Origin: Ignelater luminosus
Taxonomy: Eukaryota > Arthropoda > Insecta > Coleoptera > Elateridae
Length of the DNA: 64,000 bases
NCBI GenBank assembly: GCA_011009095.1
Contig: VTPC01090605.1
Location: forward strand, 1 to 64,000
Reading direction: 5' to 3'
Shown: positions 10,807-21,895 of the stretch, piece by piece
Numbering within the stretch: position 1 is the stretch's first letter
Layout of the letters: every line of letters begins with the position of its first letter
Position numbers and translations under genes: made by a program
Notes under the pieces: model-generated
Told to the model about the DNA's origin: nothing
The model's database searches: none
Seen by the model: the letters and a program-made list of their open reading frames with translations, nothing else

Positions 10807-11459
10807 AAGTTACTAGATTTCTTTTGGGCCGCATCAAGTCTGTCTCCAGTCGGGGCGGACCGGGCCTGGAAATTTCGACTCGCGCAAGGCTCTACTTTGC
10901 GGGTCCCCCGCATTACAGGCGTTGCGTGATGGCTGTTATGCCACTAATGACAATATAACTTTCTTCTCAGTTTTCACGTTAATGAAAAAGCCAGTAACTG
11001 ACAACTTAGGAAAATGACTTGGCGTAGCGCTACTATTGCTAGATTTAGTAAAATGTCCATACAACTACTCTAATTAGCTACTTTGGCAACTTGGAAAAAG
11101 ACGAGCCGTCTCATAAATGTCTTAAGTAAGTGACTGATCATTAAACTTATCTGACCCATTTATAATTAAAAGATTAAAATAAATCTCAATACAAAACAGC
11201 TAAAGCAGGCTTTGTAGTAGGTTACGCGCACGTAGCCAAGTTTGAGGTTCCAGAAATAATTGAGACCCCGAAAAGGTTTTCTAAATCTGACACTGTTAAA
11301 AGCTGACCAATGGATCCTGCAAAATAGCTAGTCTAGTACTACTTGCTGTCCCATTATTCTTCTGATGCCGGTCAACGAAACAAAGCTCCTAGACCAAGGA
11401 ATGCTGCTAAGAATCTGATCAGCCATAAATATAAATAAATAATTCTGACGGTCGACAAA
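10807..11459. other. Transition region, no genes seen
   Basis: It opens with a GC-rich segment (10,825-10,930) and then returns to ordinary AT-rich sequence. The stretch from about 11,400 resembles the part of the satellite region near 12,510 and may be the eroded start of that array. Confidence 0.4.
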
Positions 11460-14400
11460 ACGAGCAATAAAATCTTGCCGCCTTTATCGAAAACCTCTAG
11501 CGTTGGCAATAGATGCGGTGGACTATTGTTGTTCCATTACTAGGTTCTCGGACGGGCACATTGCTAGCGAGGGTCATTTAGTTCTACCAGTCAATAACTC
11601 AGGATTACATACATTTTTTTACCACTTCGAAGAGTAATAAAGGGTAATGAGTAGCTTGTAGGAAGGCGTAACCCAGATCTTCAGAGCTTTTAGTTTTGCT
11701 CAAGAATGTTATTGGAAGATAAATCTCGAATTTGGCCTGTTAAATGCACTACCTGTCACGTGCTTGTATTTAGCTTCCTTAAGAACTTGGGCTACCGCAG
11801 GTGATTTGTTGTAAAGCTCAACCCTATTTGTTTTGACACTCGTCGAAGTACTTTGCACGAACCGTTTTGAACCAGAATTGCTTGTATTTAACGATTCGTG
11901 TCTGTATTTAGTAAAAAATAGTTTTCTGCACTGTTTCGAACCGAAAGTATGAGGAAGCAACCTGATTCGTGTTTAACTTTAGCCCTCTTAAGAAAACTAG
12001 TAGAAGGCGAAGCCAAATCTTGGGCTGGAAATATGTAGCTGTTCTGTATCAGTTCTCTAAAGGAAGTTAATTGAGAGTAAACCCCAAACTTGCACCTTCG
12101 CAGGTGACTTGTCGAATGGCTTTGCTAGATCCGTTTCAAACTAGAAGTGGGGAGAACGCAGCTTTCTTGAGAAGGTTATCAATGTCTTACTGATCTTGAT
12201 CTATTGTAGGTGGCGTGTGGGAAGGCATAACCTGACTCTTATTCGCCTTATCTCTTTGAATAAAGCTAATGTAGCACAAATTCCGACCTTGAGTCAGCGT
12301 AGGTGATCGTTTGTGTGGCACAACTTAACAGATCTAGCTGTCCTATAAGGGTTAATAAAAGGCGTAGTTTGTCTTTAGCTCTACGAAGGTTAATGGAGGA
12401 TAAAGAGCAAACTTCCGCCACCACAAGTGGCCTGTTGAGTGATATAACCTGATACGTCTTCGTGTTGAACGCTGTTCTGGCGAAACTCGACAAAGTATGG
12501 ACCTAAGTCAATTGATGCTGCTGAGGAGTTGATCTCTCATGAAGAATTCCCACATTTAACCAAGCAAGAGTTAGTCTTGTTAGGTACGCAGCCTGACAGA
12601 GTCCTGACGAGGTCAATCAAATTCTACCAGTTAATAGTAACAGGTAAGTTTCATTCTTTTAACACCACCTTTAGAAAGTTTAATCTTATTTACGAACTAT
12701 TTATGCTCAGCCAAGGAAAAGTTAGTATCAACCACAAGGATACGAGCTGACCCGGGAAAGAGTATTAATTTAATTAGTCTAATTCTCTGTGTAACAGCAA
12801 AGCTTGTGATTTCTCTAAACCTATACAAGATCGCCCGACACCAAGAGGCCTGCAGTTAATCGAAGCAACGCAATGGAAAGAACTGAAGTGTTTTCCTTCA
12901 TACAAAAAACGTTGAGCAGCCTGGCTGGCTCACGGAATTTGTGCCGGTTTTGCGAGTTTAAGATTAATTGAGAGAAAAGTCCGTCCTTGGGTCACCGTAG
13001 ATAGCTCGTGGAAGGGCATAGCCCGACCCGTGTTTGAGGTTAATTCTCTTAGAAATGTTAGTGAAGAGCGAATCCCGTAGGCGATCCTTTGTAATGCTTA
13101 ACCCGACTCGTTTTGGAAAAAAAGGGGAAGGACACAACTTGACCCGCGTTTGAATCTAGTGTCCCAAAGAAAGTTAGTAGAGAGCAAAGACCGACATTGA
13201 GCCACCGTACGTTAAGCGTGGAAAGGTGTAGACCAATCTTTAGTTCTCTAAAGAAGAAGAAAGAATGGAAAGCAAAGTCCGAAAGTGAGCCGTGGTTCGT
13301 TAAATGGCATAACCTGATAGGTGTTTCTAATTCTTTTCCTCAGTTTAACAATGCCTAATGGAAAACACACCCTGATCGGTTTTGAAACAACGCTGGCCAC
13401 AACCGTTCCTAAACCAAGAGCATTAAGAAAAGAAACTTTTTAACCTGGCATAGTCAGTTAGCAGGCCTGATGTTTAGTAGGAGATGTCGTGTCGGCGCGT
13501 GGCAAAGAGAAGGTTTTCTTTGACACACCTCTGATCACAATTTATATTCCGATCAAACCCTCAACATAAATTTAAATCAAACAGGTTAATGGATGACATC
13601 ACCGCAGGTGTGCCGTTGTGGGGTTTAACCCAATCCGTTCTGAAACAAGTGTCAAAAGACGCAGCTCGACCAACGGTTGGATGTAGCACTCTTAAAAAGG
13701 TTAATGAAGGGAGAAATCCGACCTTATAGCCACTGTAGGTAGCGTGTAGAAAGGCACTCGTATTTGACTTTAGCTTTCTGAAAAAGATTAATAAAGGACG
13801 AAGTCCAGATTGGGCCAATGCAAGTGGCCCGTTTAATGGCCCAACTTGACACGTGCTCGTATTTATCTTTCTCTTTAACAAAAGTGAAAAGACGCAACTC
13901 TACTTGTGTTTAAATTTAGGTCTCTTGAGAAAGTTGATTAAGTTGAAATGCATAACCCGAGCTTTAGTTGTCTTTAGCTCTCTGAAGAAAGGTGACTGGC
14001 GCAACCTGACAAGTGTTGACATTTAGTTTTCTTGAGAAGGTTAGTGCAGAGTAAAACCTGACCTTGCGCCACCGCATGTGGCTTGTTGTATTACTTAATT
14101 TTGAAACAAAAATGAGAAGGCGTAGCCTGGGCCCATATTTAAGTTTAGCAATAGGTTAATAGAATGTGAAACCTAACCTTGGGCGATCGTGATTTGTACA
14201 TGGAAGGCACAGCTTCTTCCACATTCATCTTTAGCTCACTGAGGGAGGTTAATGGAGGGCAAGGAATTCATATTTAGTTCTTATAAAGTGCCTAAGAAAA
14301 AGATATTGTTGAATATGGAAAATGTCCAAGAGTTAAGTGGTTGGGACGCGTACGAGAATCAAGGATATGTGCAACAATAAGAATTAAATGGAATCTAGAG

Positions 14401-14690
14401 GAGAGGAAGACTAAGATCCAAATGATCGCAACAAATGGAAGAACAGCTAAAGAAAATAGCAGTCGAGGCATGTCCAAAAATGAAAATAATCAAATGAAGA
14501 CGGAAGTCATAGCAAGTGATTCACCATAGTTTCTGCAACTACATAGGAAACATCAACAAGAAGCGTTGTTGCCCTTTCTAGGAATGTTTTGCCACTGTAT
14601 ATATAAAATGTCTAATAGTGGACGCACTCCGACTGGTTTTGAAGCGAAGGCTATCTCGATAACCGTCTTAGGCGTATCCAAATAGTCACC
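11460..14690. repeat. Degenerate satellite region, about 90-125 bp recurrence
   Basis: A block close to 'gttaatggagggcaaagtcc' + 'gaccttgagccaccg' + 'aggtggctcgtggaaagg' + 'cataacctgacccgtgtttga' + 'tttagctctctgaagaa' recurs many times with heavy drift. The 'ccgacctt' or equivalent core appears near 12,285, 12,409, 12,980, 13,190, 13,278, 13,717, 13,804, 14,058 and 14,171, giving spacings mostly of 87-125 bp or multiples. Longer units also repeat: 11,568 resembles 12,608, and 13,347 resembles 14,609. Frames at 11,709-11,960, 12,266-12,493 and 13,561-13,881 (all minus) are accidents within the repeat. Confidence 0.75.
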
Positions 14691-17334
14691 GGTTATCCAT
14701 GGCAATGGACGCCCGCGGAAAACCTTCGAATCCAGGGTCAACTGTAATGAAGACATAATTTAATAGGAAAAGAAAGGTGACAATATTTGCTCTGGGCTGG
14801 CTCTCGTCACACCTGATTCTACTCCAAAAGGGTTTAAAGAAATTAACACATGGATAGCTCCCGCCTGCGGTGATAGTCTTATATTCTGTTTTTGCAACAT
14901 AAATCTGAATCACATAGTAGAAGAATGGGTTACTAATTGTAACCTTTATCTTGAGAACAGATCACATTGATGATTAGTGAAGTGAGAAATAGTAAAAGCT
15001 AGTAAAACGTATGTTTCCACTGGACCCACATCCATTCACATAAATCTAAAACAATCTTGTTTCTCTAGGAAATGAAACAGTGAAGGCCAGTACAAATAGT
15101 AGGTAAAGTGAAGTCAACAGTAGCAATAACGAGGAATATAACGCAATCGCACTACTCAACTGATTGTATCTTGGTGTGTTACGTATTACAGGTGCTTGAA
15201 AACCGTTTGAAGGCAGGAATCGAAAGGAGAGGTGAAAGGTACTAACGTGAACATCACTTGTATTTCTGACTAAGAATAAAGTGGACTCACGAAATTTTTA
15301 AAAGTTGCCGGTTTTCCTGTTTCTGTGTAGTTGCTAGATCAGGACATAGACAAACAGTTAAAAATCTAAATCAGTATCGAAAAACTAAAGGTACAGTTCA
15401 CCAAATGAAATTAATTAGATTGATGGCAATTTACAAATTAGACTCAAATTATACTACTATATAACTTTAATAGTCACAGTTTGTGTAATAAACAACAGCA
15501 AATATAATAGCAATAACATTTCATAGATGTATAATAATTCTGCCGTATGTTATAAACCGAGAATATTATGACCAGTTGTCAGCTTAAATAGACAGGCCAA
15601 ACAGCATGGAATGACAATAAAATAAGCAATAAATGCACACCCACTCATAATGTATCTGTCCGATATTCCATTCCATGCTTATACTAAACGTAATGAACGC
15701 TATAGAGAAATAAGATTATTTTTTCATGTACAGATCACAGCATTCAACTTTCAAGTATTACAAATGGACTACCGTTTACGGCATATTATAGCTAGTTATG
15801 GGGGCACATGAATTATACCCTTTCTATAACAAAACATCATAATTTTGTTCTTCTAAAGTGAACGTCAGTACTTATTCCAATTTTAAAATCTTCCACGAAT
15901 ATAACGACGTACTAAACTCAAGATGTCCCAGATTTGTTATTATGTAACGTTAAAACCGGGTTGTACACATATTCTTGTCTTTAAACCTAGTGAGTGGTAT
16001 GTGATTAAAATGCTGATTTATTACTGATTTATGCGACGGTCAGGTCTTTGTTTTAATGGGGCAATGATGTAATAATGATTATTGTTCTGCTATTATGTTG
16101 TTGATGATTGGTTTGTCTAGGTTTAATTGCTTAACCGCCAACGGGATTATTCTGATGCAAATAATCTGCTGCGGTTAGTTGTAACCCTTTAACATTGTTA
16201 GAATACCATGACTTAATGAATCATAGAATATTATGTACGAAGATGTAATACAATAGCAAGAATGTTGAGGAGTTCTAGTCGAGCCTAAGAGTCTTGCTAA
16301 ATTGGACTAGTCGGTTTAAATTTATTTTTAATTTTGCTTTTAGTTTCAAAAAGTTGTAGTTTTTAAAACAATTAGTTGATGTACAACACATGTACCTACT
16401 GTTTAATAAGATATTCACATTACCAGCACAATAAAATTAAGAGTAAGTACTATTATGGAATAACAAGGGCGTAATGGAGCTCAAAATTAAAGAAAACAAA
16501 CAGGATCACGTCGCATTCCCTGCCTGTAATTATAACAAACTCTACATAAATCAGTGCATCGACAGCTTTTGTTTAAATTGTTATATCGCAAGCTTTAATT
16601 CTTTTTTGAAATTATTATTGTAGAACTTTTAGTTTCTCGTTGCTAAGTTCATATGTTAATTTTATTTTAAAAAAATATATAATGCACTAAAGTCAATAAT
16701 TACTATTCTTTTTTTTGGTGAGTTAATACCTTACAGTTTATGCATCATACGAAACTCCCACCACAATTGAAAGGTTTTTTCTCGTCATGAATCTATACCG
16801 CAAGTTTATGTTTTGAGGATTAAACTTTGAACTGTTAGTTATTATTTAATAAACTAACTGAAGAGTGGTACCAGGTGGGTCCAAATCACCCCAACTTTAT
16901 TGTAACCAACGAGGGTTTTAATTCAATTTAATTACTTTCCCTTTTAACCACATTATACAAATGCAGAATAAATTCATAATAAAAAGTCTGGAAGCTGAAA
17001 CATATTAAAGTCTGGGAACCCAAAAAGCTGGGAGGTTAAGACACATTAAGTTCGGGCGGGCAAACAAGAACTTGAGGTCAGGACGGCTACTAACTGTAAA
17101 CCAAAAGGTATAAGGTGCGTTGGTTAAGACAAACCATGCAGATGGGAAACTAAAACTGAGTTGCAGAAAAAAGTAAATAAACAAATGAATAACTTCGTAG
17201 ATGTCACGCACAAGAAAGTAAGTGTTTACGTTATTTTAACCAAAATGAGCCAAAGTGTATACAGCATGCTAATGTTAGGAAATCTCGACTGCGATTATGA
17301 CATTTGTTTGGTAGGTAGGTAGAAACTAGCAACT
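14691..17334. other. AT-rich stretch without recognisable genes
   Basis: Nothing coding was identified. Short frames such as 14,686-14,913 and 17,005-17,211 (minus) have no recognisable motif. Confidence 0.45.
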
Positions 17335-17544
17335 CTTCTTCATACTGCGAGCCTAGCCCTACAAGAGATTTATTATAACAAACTTGAGGAGCATGCCGTA
17401 GCTATAGCCGAAAGAAATATGTATCAGATCGCCTTGTCAAAACTTAATGAATATTTCTTCCCAAAACAAAGTAAAGAGTATTTCGACTTAGCAGGCAAGA
17501 AAGAATTTCTAGTTCGACTTTGCAATCAGGTAAAAAAAATGTAA
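17335..17544 (+). pseudogene. Gypsy gag core fragment
   Basis: The translation contains LQEIYYNKLEEHA, then IALSKLNEYFFPKQSKEYF. The pattern 'single-helix, LNxYFxPKxN/S, then FxxRxQ-like' is typical of the capsid region of Ty3/gypsy gag in insects. It ends at a stop near 17,545. The downstream nucleocapsid knuckle and the frame link to pol are eroded. Confidence 0.65.
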
Positions 17545-17949
17545 ATGTTCAATCTCAGTATAATAGTAATAATAGCAAGATATTAACTAACATCGGGATT
17601 CTTTTCGGCTTAAATGATGCAATATGTCATGGTATTTACAACAATTACAGCCACGTATTTCAATTAGGTAACTCTGTTGAATTACAATTACGATTACCAT
17701 TACTTTTGATGAAATCATAATTGAGACAATTTCATTAGAACTAAGAGGCTTCCAAGAAGATACTAATCCAATAATCTCAATAAATAAACACCATAGGATG
17801 CCAAAGGGGCAAATGTCTCGCTAAATTTAACAGGACATTTCACCATACGACGAAAAACAAATCTAACTCACCAAAAAGAATGCCCGAATGAAAAGGTCAT
17901 AGAAAAACATCATTTTATAAAAACCCAAAGTATTCCAAGGTACAAGCCA

Positions 17950-18110
17950 TTAACGGAGATTCAGAAGAGAGCAGTACCGATTACGTTTTCCACATTGATC
18001 GAGACAAAATAACAGCCTGCCACTTAGTCCAAATACAAATGCTTAGTGATTCAGGAAGTAAAAGTATTCTGATCAGCGACCAAAAAAGCGAAAAAGAATT
18101 TAGACATGGT
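17950..18110 (+). pseudogene. Gypsy aspartic protease fragment
   Basis: The frame contains SDSGSKSILI with the Asp-Ser-Gly active-site triad at 18,048-18,056, preceded by a stretch reading ACHLVQIQML. This matches the retropepsin active-site strand (LxDSG/DTGS followed by hydrophobics). The frame is soon lost. The position between gag and RT supports the call. Confidence 0.7.
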
Positions 18111-18524
18111 GTTTATAGCTTACAGAAATAAAGAACCGTTGGTGATTCTATATTAGGGTTCACCAAAAGGCGAAGTAATCACGTTAAAGACGCGTGCTCA
18201 AGCCAGGTTCAAGCCGCTACAACAACACATGAAAGAAAAAACCGTAGTGAGCAAAAACCGATGAATGTTGAGCAGAGTGAAACCGGCTTAACAATTTTTT
18301 ACTGCAGCCAATAGAAAAGCATCTTTGAATGATCACGCGTTTTTGTTACTCCATCTGATGGTGAACCCTAGTATGGGTTACGTCACATCAAGAGCTTCTG
18401 TTGAAGGCAATGGTGAGAAAGTGCATTCTACGTTATAAATCATGGAACTAATGACCTACTTGGAAAGAATGCAGTTAAAAGATTAGGAATCTTAAAAGTT
18501 GGATTAGAAACTATTACCCTTTCC

Positions 18525-18831
18525 TAAAGTCAAAGATGTGGTAGTTGACATTTTCATCGGTAAAGACATCAAGCCTATTTGCCAAACTTACAGGCGAATT
18601 CCTATGTCGCTGGAGCAAAAGTCAATGAAAAGTTAGAAGATTACGATATTATGATATCATTGAAGAGGGGGCAGGCCCGTCCAAATGGGAACGGAAACAT
18701 ATACACGCTAAAATATTCTTTTCATAAGCAGTAAAGGATTATGTCAATATAAAAGACATGTTTAGAATATCACGTGCACCTGGAATATTTCAGAAAATCT
18801 TGAAATTAATTTTATTCATAACATACTTATA
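18525..18831 (+). pseudogene. Gypsy reverse transcriptase, N-terminal half
   Basis: Visible in successive frames are a VKDVVVDIFIG stretch, then a YRRIPMSLEQK block (the usual QPxRRIPxxLE), then DIIEEGAGPSKW (usual DIIExVxGPSxW), and finally MFRISRAPGIFQKIL (usual FGxxSAPxxFQ). The segment between the GPSxW and SAPxxFQ blocks is shortened, so fingers and palm are partly deleted. The open frame continues to the TA at 18,830-18,831, where the inverted-repeat element begins. Confidence 0.83.
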
Positions 18832-19852
18832 CAGTGTGTTCATTTTAAAAGGACCCATCCTTATATCTCCTAAACAATTGATGATACTAAAATAAGAAAA
18901 AACACGGTAATATATTTATAGAGAGGGACATTAGAATACAAGATTAACTAGTTCATAGAGGTCGCTATGTTCGCTCTCACACACATAATCTCAAAATCTT
19001 AAACGGCACTCCACCACTTGTGATATGTCATTAGAAAGGGAATAACAGTAGCAATGCAAAGCAGATGAATACATGCATTGCTAATTGATTATCGTAAAAT
19101 GAACTAGTAATAGAAGGTAAAAAGAACACCAAATAAAGCAATTTTTGAAAACAACCCCTAAACACAGCAACCCACGTTCTTAGTTCAATTCACCTTATAC
19201 AATGCAAAACATGCAAAGTTGTACTTGTTTTTCATCTAAAGTTCATATTAAAACAATCGAGATGCGATAATTTACGTAAGAATATGAGTTGCCTTTGTTG
19301 TTATAGGGAGACGTTTTGTATAGTAATTTTGAATCAAGGTGGACAATTCAGTTGTTTCAGTGATAATTCTGAATGAAGAATAAGTGGCTCTACACGTATT
19401 TTAAATTGAACAGTGTGGATTAAGTTGCTAATACAAATCATTAGGTTAGGTACTTCCTTTAAAGGATTACCCATTTTTTGTTGTTTCTTTTCTATTGTTT
19501 TAACTTTCTATTGACAGTCCAATTTAAATAATTCAACAACGCGGTTTAAATTCATCATTAAAACGAAACGTTTTGTGCTGTAACTTGCTATCTAGTAGGC
19601 CGATTTATATTTAATTTTTACTGAAAGGTTGCTATTGTTATTCCCTTTTCAAGAACGTACTACAAGTGGTGGAGTGCTATTTAAGATTCTGGGGTTATGT
19701 GTGCGAGAGCAAACACAGCGACCTCTATAATTCAGTCAATTGTGCATTATAATGTCTCCCTCTATAAATATATTGACGTGTTTTTTCTTATTTCAGTATC
19801 TTCAATTTTTTACAAGATATTAAGGGTAGGTCCTGTTAAAATGAACACACTG
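18832..19852. mobile_element. Foldback inverted-repeat transposon (MITE-like), TA-flanked
   Basis: The left arm from 18,832 (cagtgtgttcattttaa...) and the reverse complement of the right arm ending at 19,852 match over roughly 215 bp with about 80-85 percent identity by eye. They share the tip CAGTGTGTTCATTTT and an inner stretch ending 'ccaccacttgt...gggaataac.gtagcaa'. TA lies immediately outside both ends (18,830-18,831 and 19,853-19,854), the target duplication of the Tc1/mariner superfamily. The roughly 590-bp middle has no transposase frame. It is therefore non-autonomous. It sits inside the RT of the gypsy relic. Confidence 0.85.
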
Positions 19853-20010
19853 TATGTGGGACAGATGTTAAAGAACCACAACGTGTCATTAAAAAAGACA
19901 CTTCAAATAACTGACAAACATAATGTTTTATTCAACAAGGACAAATGCTTATACGGGTTCAGAAAAACACAATTCCTGGAGTATTTACTATCAGCAGAAG
20001 AAATCTGACC
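19853..20010 (+). pseudogene. Gypsy reverse transcriptase, C-terminal half
   Basis: The gypsy frame resumes at the TA that flanks the inverted-repeat element. The first codons read YVGQML, occupying the place of the YxDD active site, so both catalytic aspartates are gone. Then follow VSLKKTLQITDKHNVLFNKDKC and LEYLLSAEEI, which correspond to the usual HxxLxxVLxxLxxxxLxLNxxKC and FLGHxxSxxGI blocks. The long open frame starting at 19,697 is a chimera of the inverted-repeat arm and this RT segment. Confidence 0.85.
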
Positions 20011-20229
20011 TTTGGACACTATAATGACAATTAGAGCTCCCAAAACTATCGAGTTTTCTTGATTTAATTAATTACGTTGGGAAGTGGATGATCAACTTAG
20101 TAATACTGAAAGAACCATTGCGAAAATAGTTGCAATTAAAATTAGAAAAACTCACCAATATAGAAAGAATATGAAAACAAGAATAACAAGAAGCATCTCC
20201 ACAATATTATAATCCAAATGACAGAACTC

Positions 20230-20560
20230 AAATAATCGCAGACGCAAGTTTCGTAGTTTTGGGGCCAGTATTAGTCCAGTTTGTTAACAATGGACGGCGC
20301 ATGATAGCTTACAAAAATAAAAGCCTAACAGGCTGTCAAACAGAAAAGGAGGTAACACCACTAGTATAGGCCATAGAGCATTTTAAACTGTATATGCACT
20401 GAAATCGTTAGTTTGAAGTTGTGACAGGTCATAAACTTCTGGAAGCGATCGTCAAGAAATAACGCCCAAATTCAAAACGAGTGTTTAGAGCTTTAAAATA
20501 GCATATCATCCTGGAAAATCCAACATCGCCGATCCATTGTCACATTTATGCTGCACCGCA
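20230..20560 (+). pseudogene. Gypsy RNase H domain
   Basis: The translation shows IIADASFVVLGPVLVQF (catalytic Asp at 20,241-20,243), then YKNKSLTGCQTEKEV with the Glu of the active site, then a hydrophobic stretch reading AIEHFKLYMH, then VVTGHKLLEAI. In the last motif the usual TDHKPL has Gly at 20,427-20,429 in place of Asp. After a shift it ends with IADPLSHLC at about 20,527. RNase H removes the RNA template during reverse transcription. This copy has stops and a lost catalytic residue. Confidence 0.85.
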
Positions 20561-20689
20561 ACCTCTTCTAGACAAGAAAAAAGCGATTAAACCAACTATG
20601 CATAGAATACTCACGTCCTGCCGCAGTCCCGTTGACTGAGATAAAACAGCTCTCAGAACTAGTTGAAAAGCTTCTGGACGTAAACAGGC

Positions 20690-21160
20690 GCCTTTAACAA
20701 CCAGTGGAACCCTTCGGAAACACAGGATAAGATCTTCAAACCAGAACTCTGTTTCCACGATGTCCATGACGTCGAGTTCTGGGGCCCGCATACGAAAGTC
20801 ATCTTATAATTATAGCAACGAAGAGCAGACTGCTGAGTCATGAAAAGCACTCGCGTTGATTTTAATCGATGTATATCAAACCCCATGAAACAACGACGGT
20901 TACCCACATAGGATAGATATCGCAATAGATGTTTTAGGACCTTGGCTGCAAATAGATGCTTCTATTTAATTGTAACAATCGAATATAATAGTCAACATCA
21001 AAAGCCAAAATAATGAAAGACATTTCGGTAAAGAAAACCATCGAAGTATAACAGGAAGTGTTTTCTCCATGTGTTTTCACGGCTGATACAGACAGAATTC
21101 AGGAATGTCTGTCGTAAATATGGAATAACTCTTTATCATTCGATATTCTACTATAGAGAC
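20690..21160 (+). pseudogene. Gypsy integrase fragment
   Basis: The region starts with QWNPSET-like and ELCFHDVHDVEFWGP sequence, then poorly preserved core sequence, and ends with EFRNVCRKYGITLYHS at 21,090-21,143. This is the counterpart of the F-xx-xxGIxxxxSxPYxPQ block of the integrase catalytic core. The zinc-binding and C-terminal domains are not recognisable. Confidence 0.62.
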
Positions 21161-21204
21161 CTGCACCGACTGGGGTTTTTAGTTGGGCCTCATTTTAATA
21201 ACTT

Positions 21205-21336
21205 ATCGGCCCTCTCGGGCTGTTCAGACCTGAAAGACCGGACAGGCTCGTCGGGTTGGACTTTTTGACCCCGTTGGCCTTGTCAGACCTATCGAACTTA
21301 TCGAGTCGGTCGAGCTTTTTGGGGTCGTTATGTTTC
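21205..21336. repeat. 9-bp-period repeat, left flank of composite array
   Basis: Words such as ccctctcgg, gacctgaaa, ggctcgtcg, accccgttg, gccttgtca, gacctatcg and gtcggtcga belong to the same family as the array at 10,545-10,806. They pass directly into the 26-27 bp array. Confidence 0.75.
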
Positions 21337-21625
21337 TACTGATCCGAGATGAACCGAACCGAGATCTTTGACTCAGACGGCTTATTTCAATACAGAACCG
21401 TACCAAAGGATTGTCGTACTGATTTAGACAGGCTCTATTTTTGCACTGACCCGACAAGCACTATTTTCATACTGAACCGAAGAGGAGAATTTTTGTACTA
21501 CACCGAATCGAGAGCATTTTCCTACTGATTAAGACGGGAATTATTTCTGTACGAACTGGGACGGGCATTAGTTTCATACTGAACAAAGCGGAGGAGTTTT
21601 GTACTGTACTGTAGAAGCCTGTACG
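21337..21625. repeat. 26-27 bp tandem array, about 10-11 copies
   Basis: The anchor word tactg (or tact, cactg, tacag, tacg) starts at 21,337, 21,391, 21,417, 21,444, 21,470, 21,496, 21,523, 21,550, 21,577 and 21,602, with a weak copy near 21,364. Each unit reads roughly tactgaacc + gagacgggc + attattttc, that is, close to three 9-mers. It is embedded between stretches of the 9-bp repeat. Confidence 0.85.
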
Positions 21626-21739
21626 ATTTGGGTTTCTTGGTCGGGCCTATGTGGGATCCGGCCCAGAACTCGGGTTTAGGTTGCACCGAGCCTCAATTTA
21701 AAAATCTAATATCTCTCAGACATTCCAGGACTATTTTGG

Positions 21740-21895
21740 CACCATCGGACCTGCGTACAGTTCAGTCTTGTCGAGCCTAGCTTCCTGGTTCTATCGAGTC
21801 GTTTGAGCTTCTAGGGTCGTTCGGACGTTTCGAGCCTAGCGAAATTCTTGATCCTGACAAGCCGGTTGGACCTTTCAGGCTTTTCTGGTCAAGCA
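21740..21895. repeat. 9-bp-period repeat, right flank of composite array
   Basis: Words include cttgtcgag, cctagcttc, tcgttcgga, cgtttcgag, ccggttgga and cctttcagg, the same family as at 10.5 kb. Between 21,626 and 21,740 the periodicity fades. Confidence 0.7.

Larger units (their letters stand above)
17335..21160 (+). mobile_element. Ty3/gypsy LTR retrotransposon relic, internal region
   Basis: Domains appear in the expected gypsy order on the plus strand: gag core (17,335-17,544), protease (around 18,048), RT (18,525-18,831 and 19,853-20,010), RNase H (20,230-20,560) and integrase (about 20,690-21,160). All are broken by stops and shifts. The RT is split by a 1,021-bp inverted-repeat element inserted at a TA. 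No LTRs, primer-binding site or polypurine tract could be identified. The right-hand end runs directly into the repeat array at 21,205. Confidence 0.85.

Noticed and set aside
11709-13881. Three minus-strand frames of 75-106 codons as possible genes
   Set aside because: They lie inside the decayed satellite at 11.5-14.7 kb, and their sequence follows the repeat unit. No domain is visible.
14292-14529. Overlapping frames on both strands as a LINE C-terminus
   Set aside because: VKWLGRVRES on the plus strand is vaguely like the closing block of some LINEs, but the following motif does not match and no RT lies upstream.
19697-20008. 103-codon frame as a novel protein
   Set aside because: It is a chimera of the right arm of the inverted-repeat element and the gypsy RT. 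The first 50 or so codons have no independent meaning.
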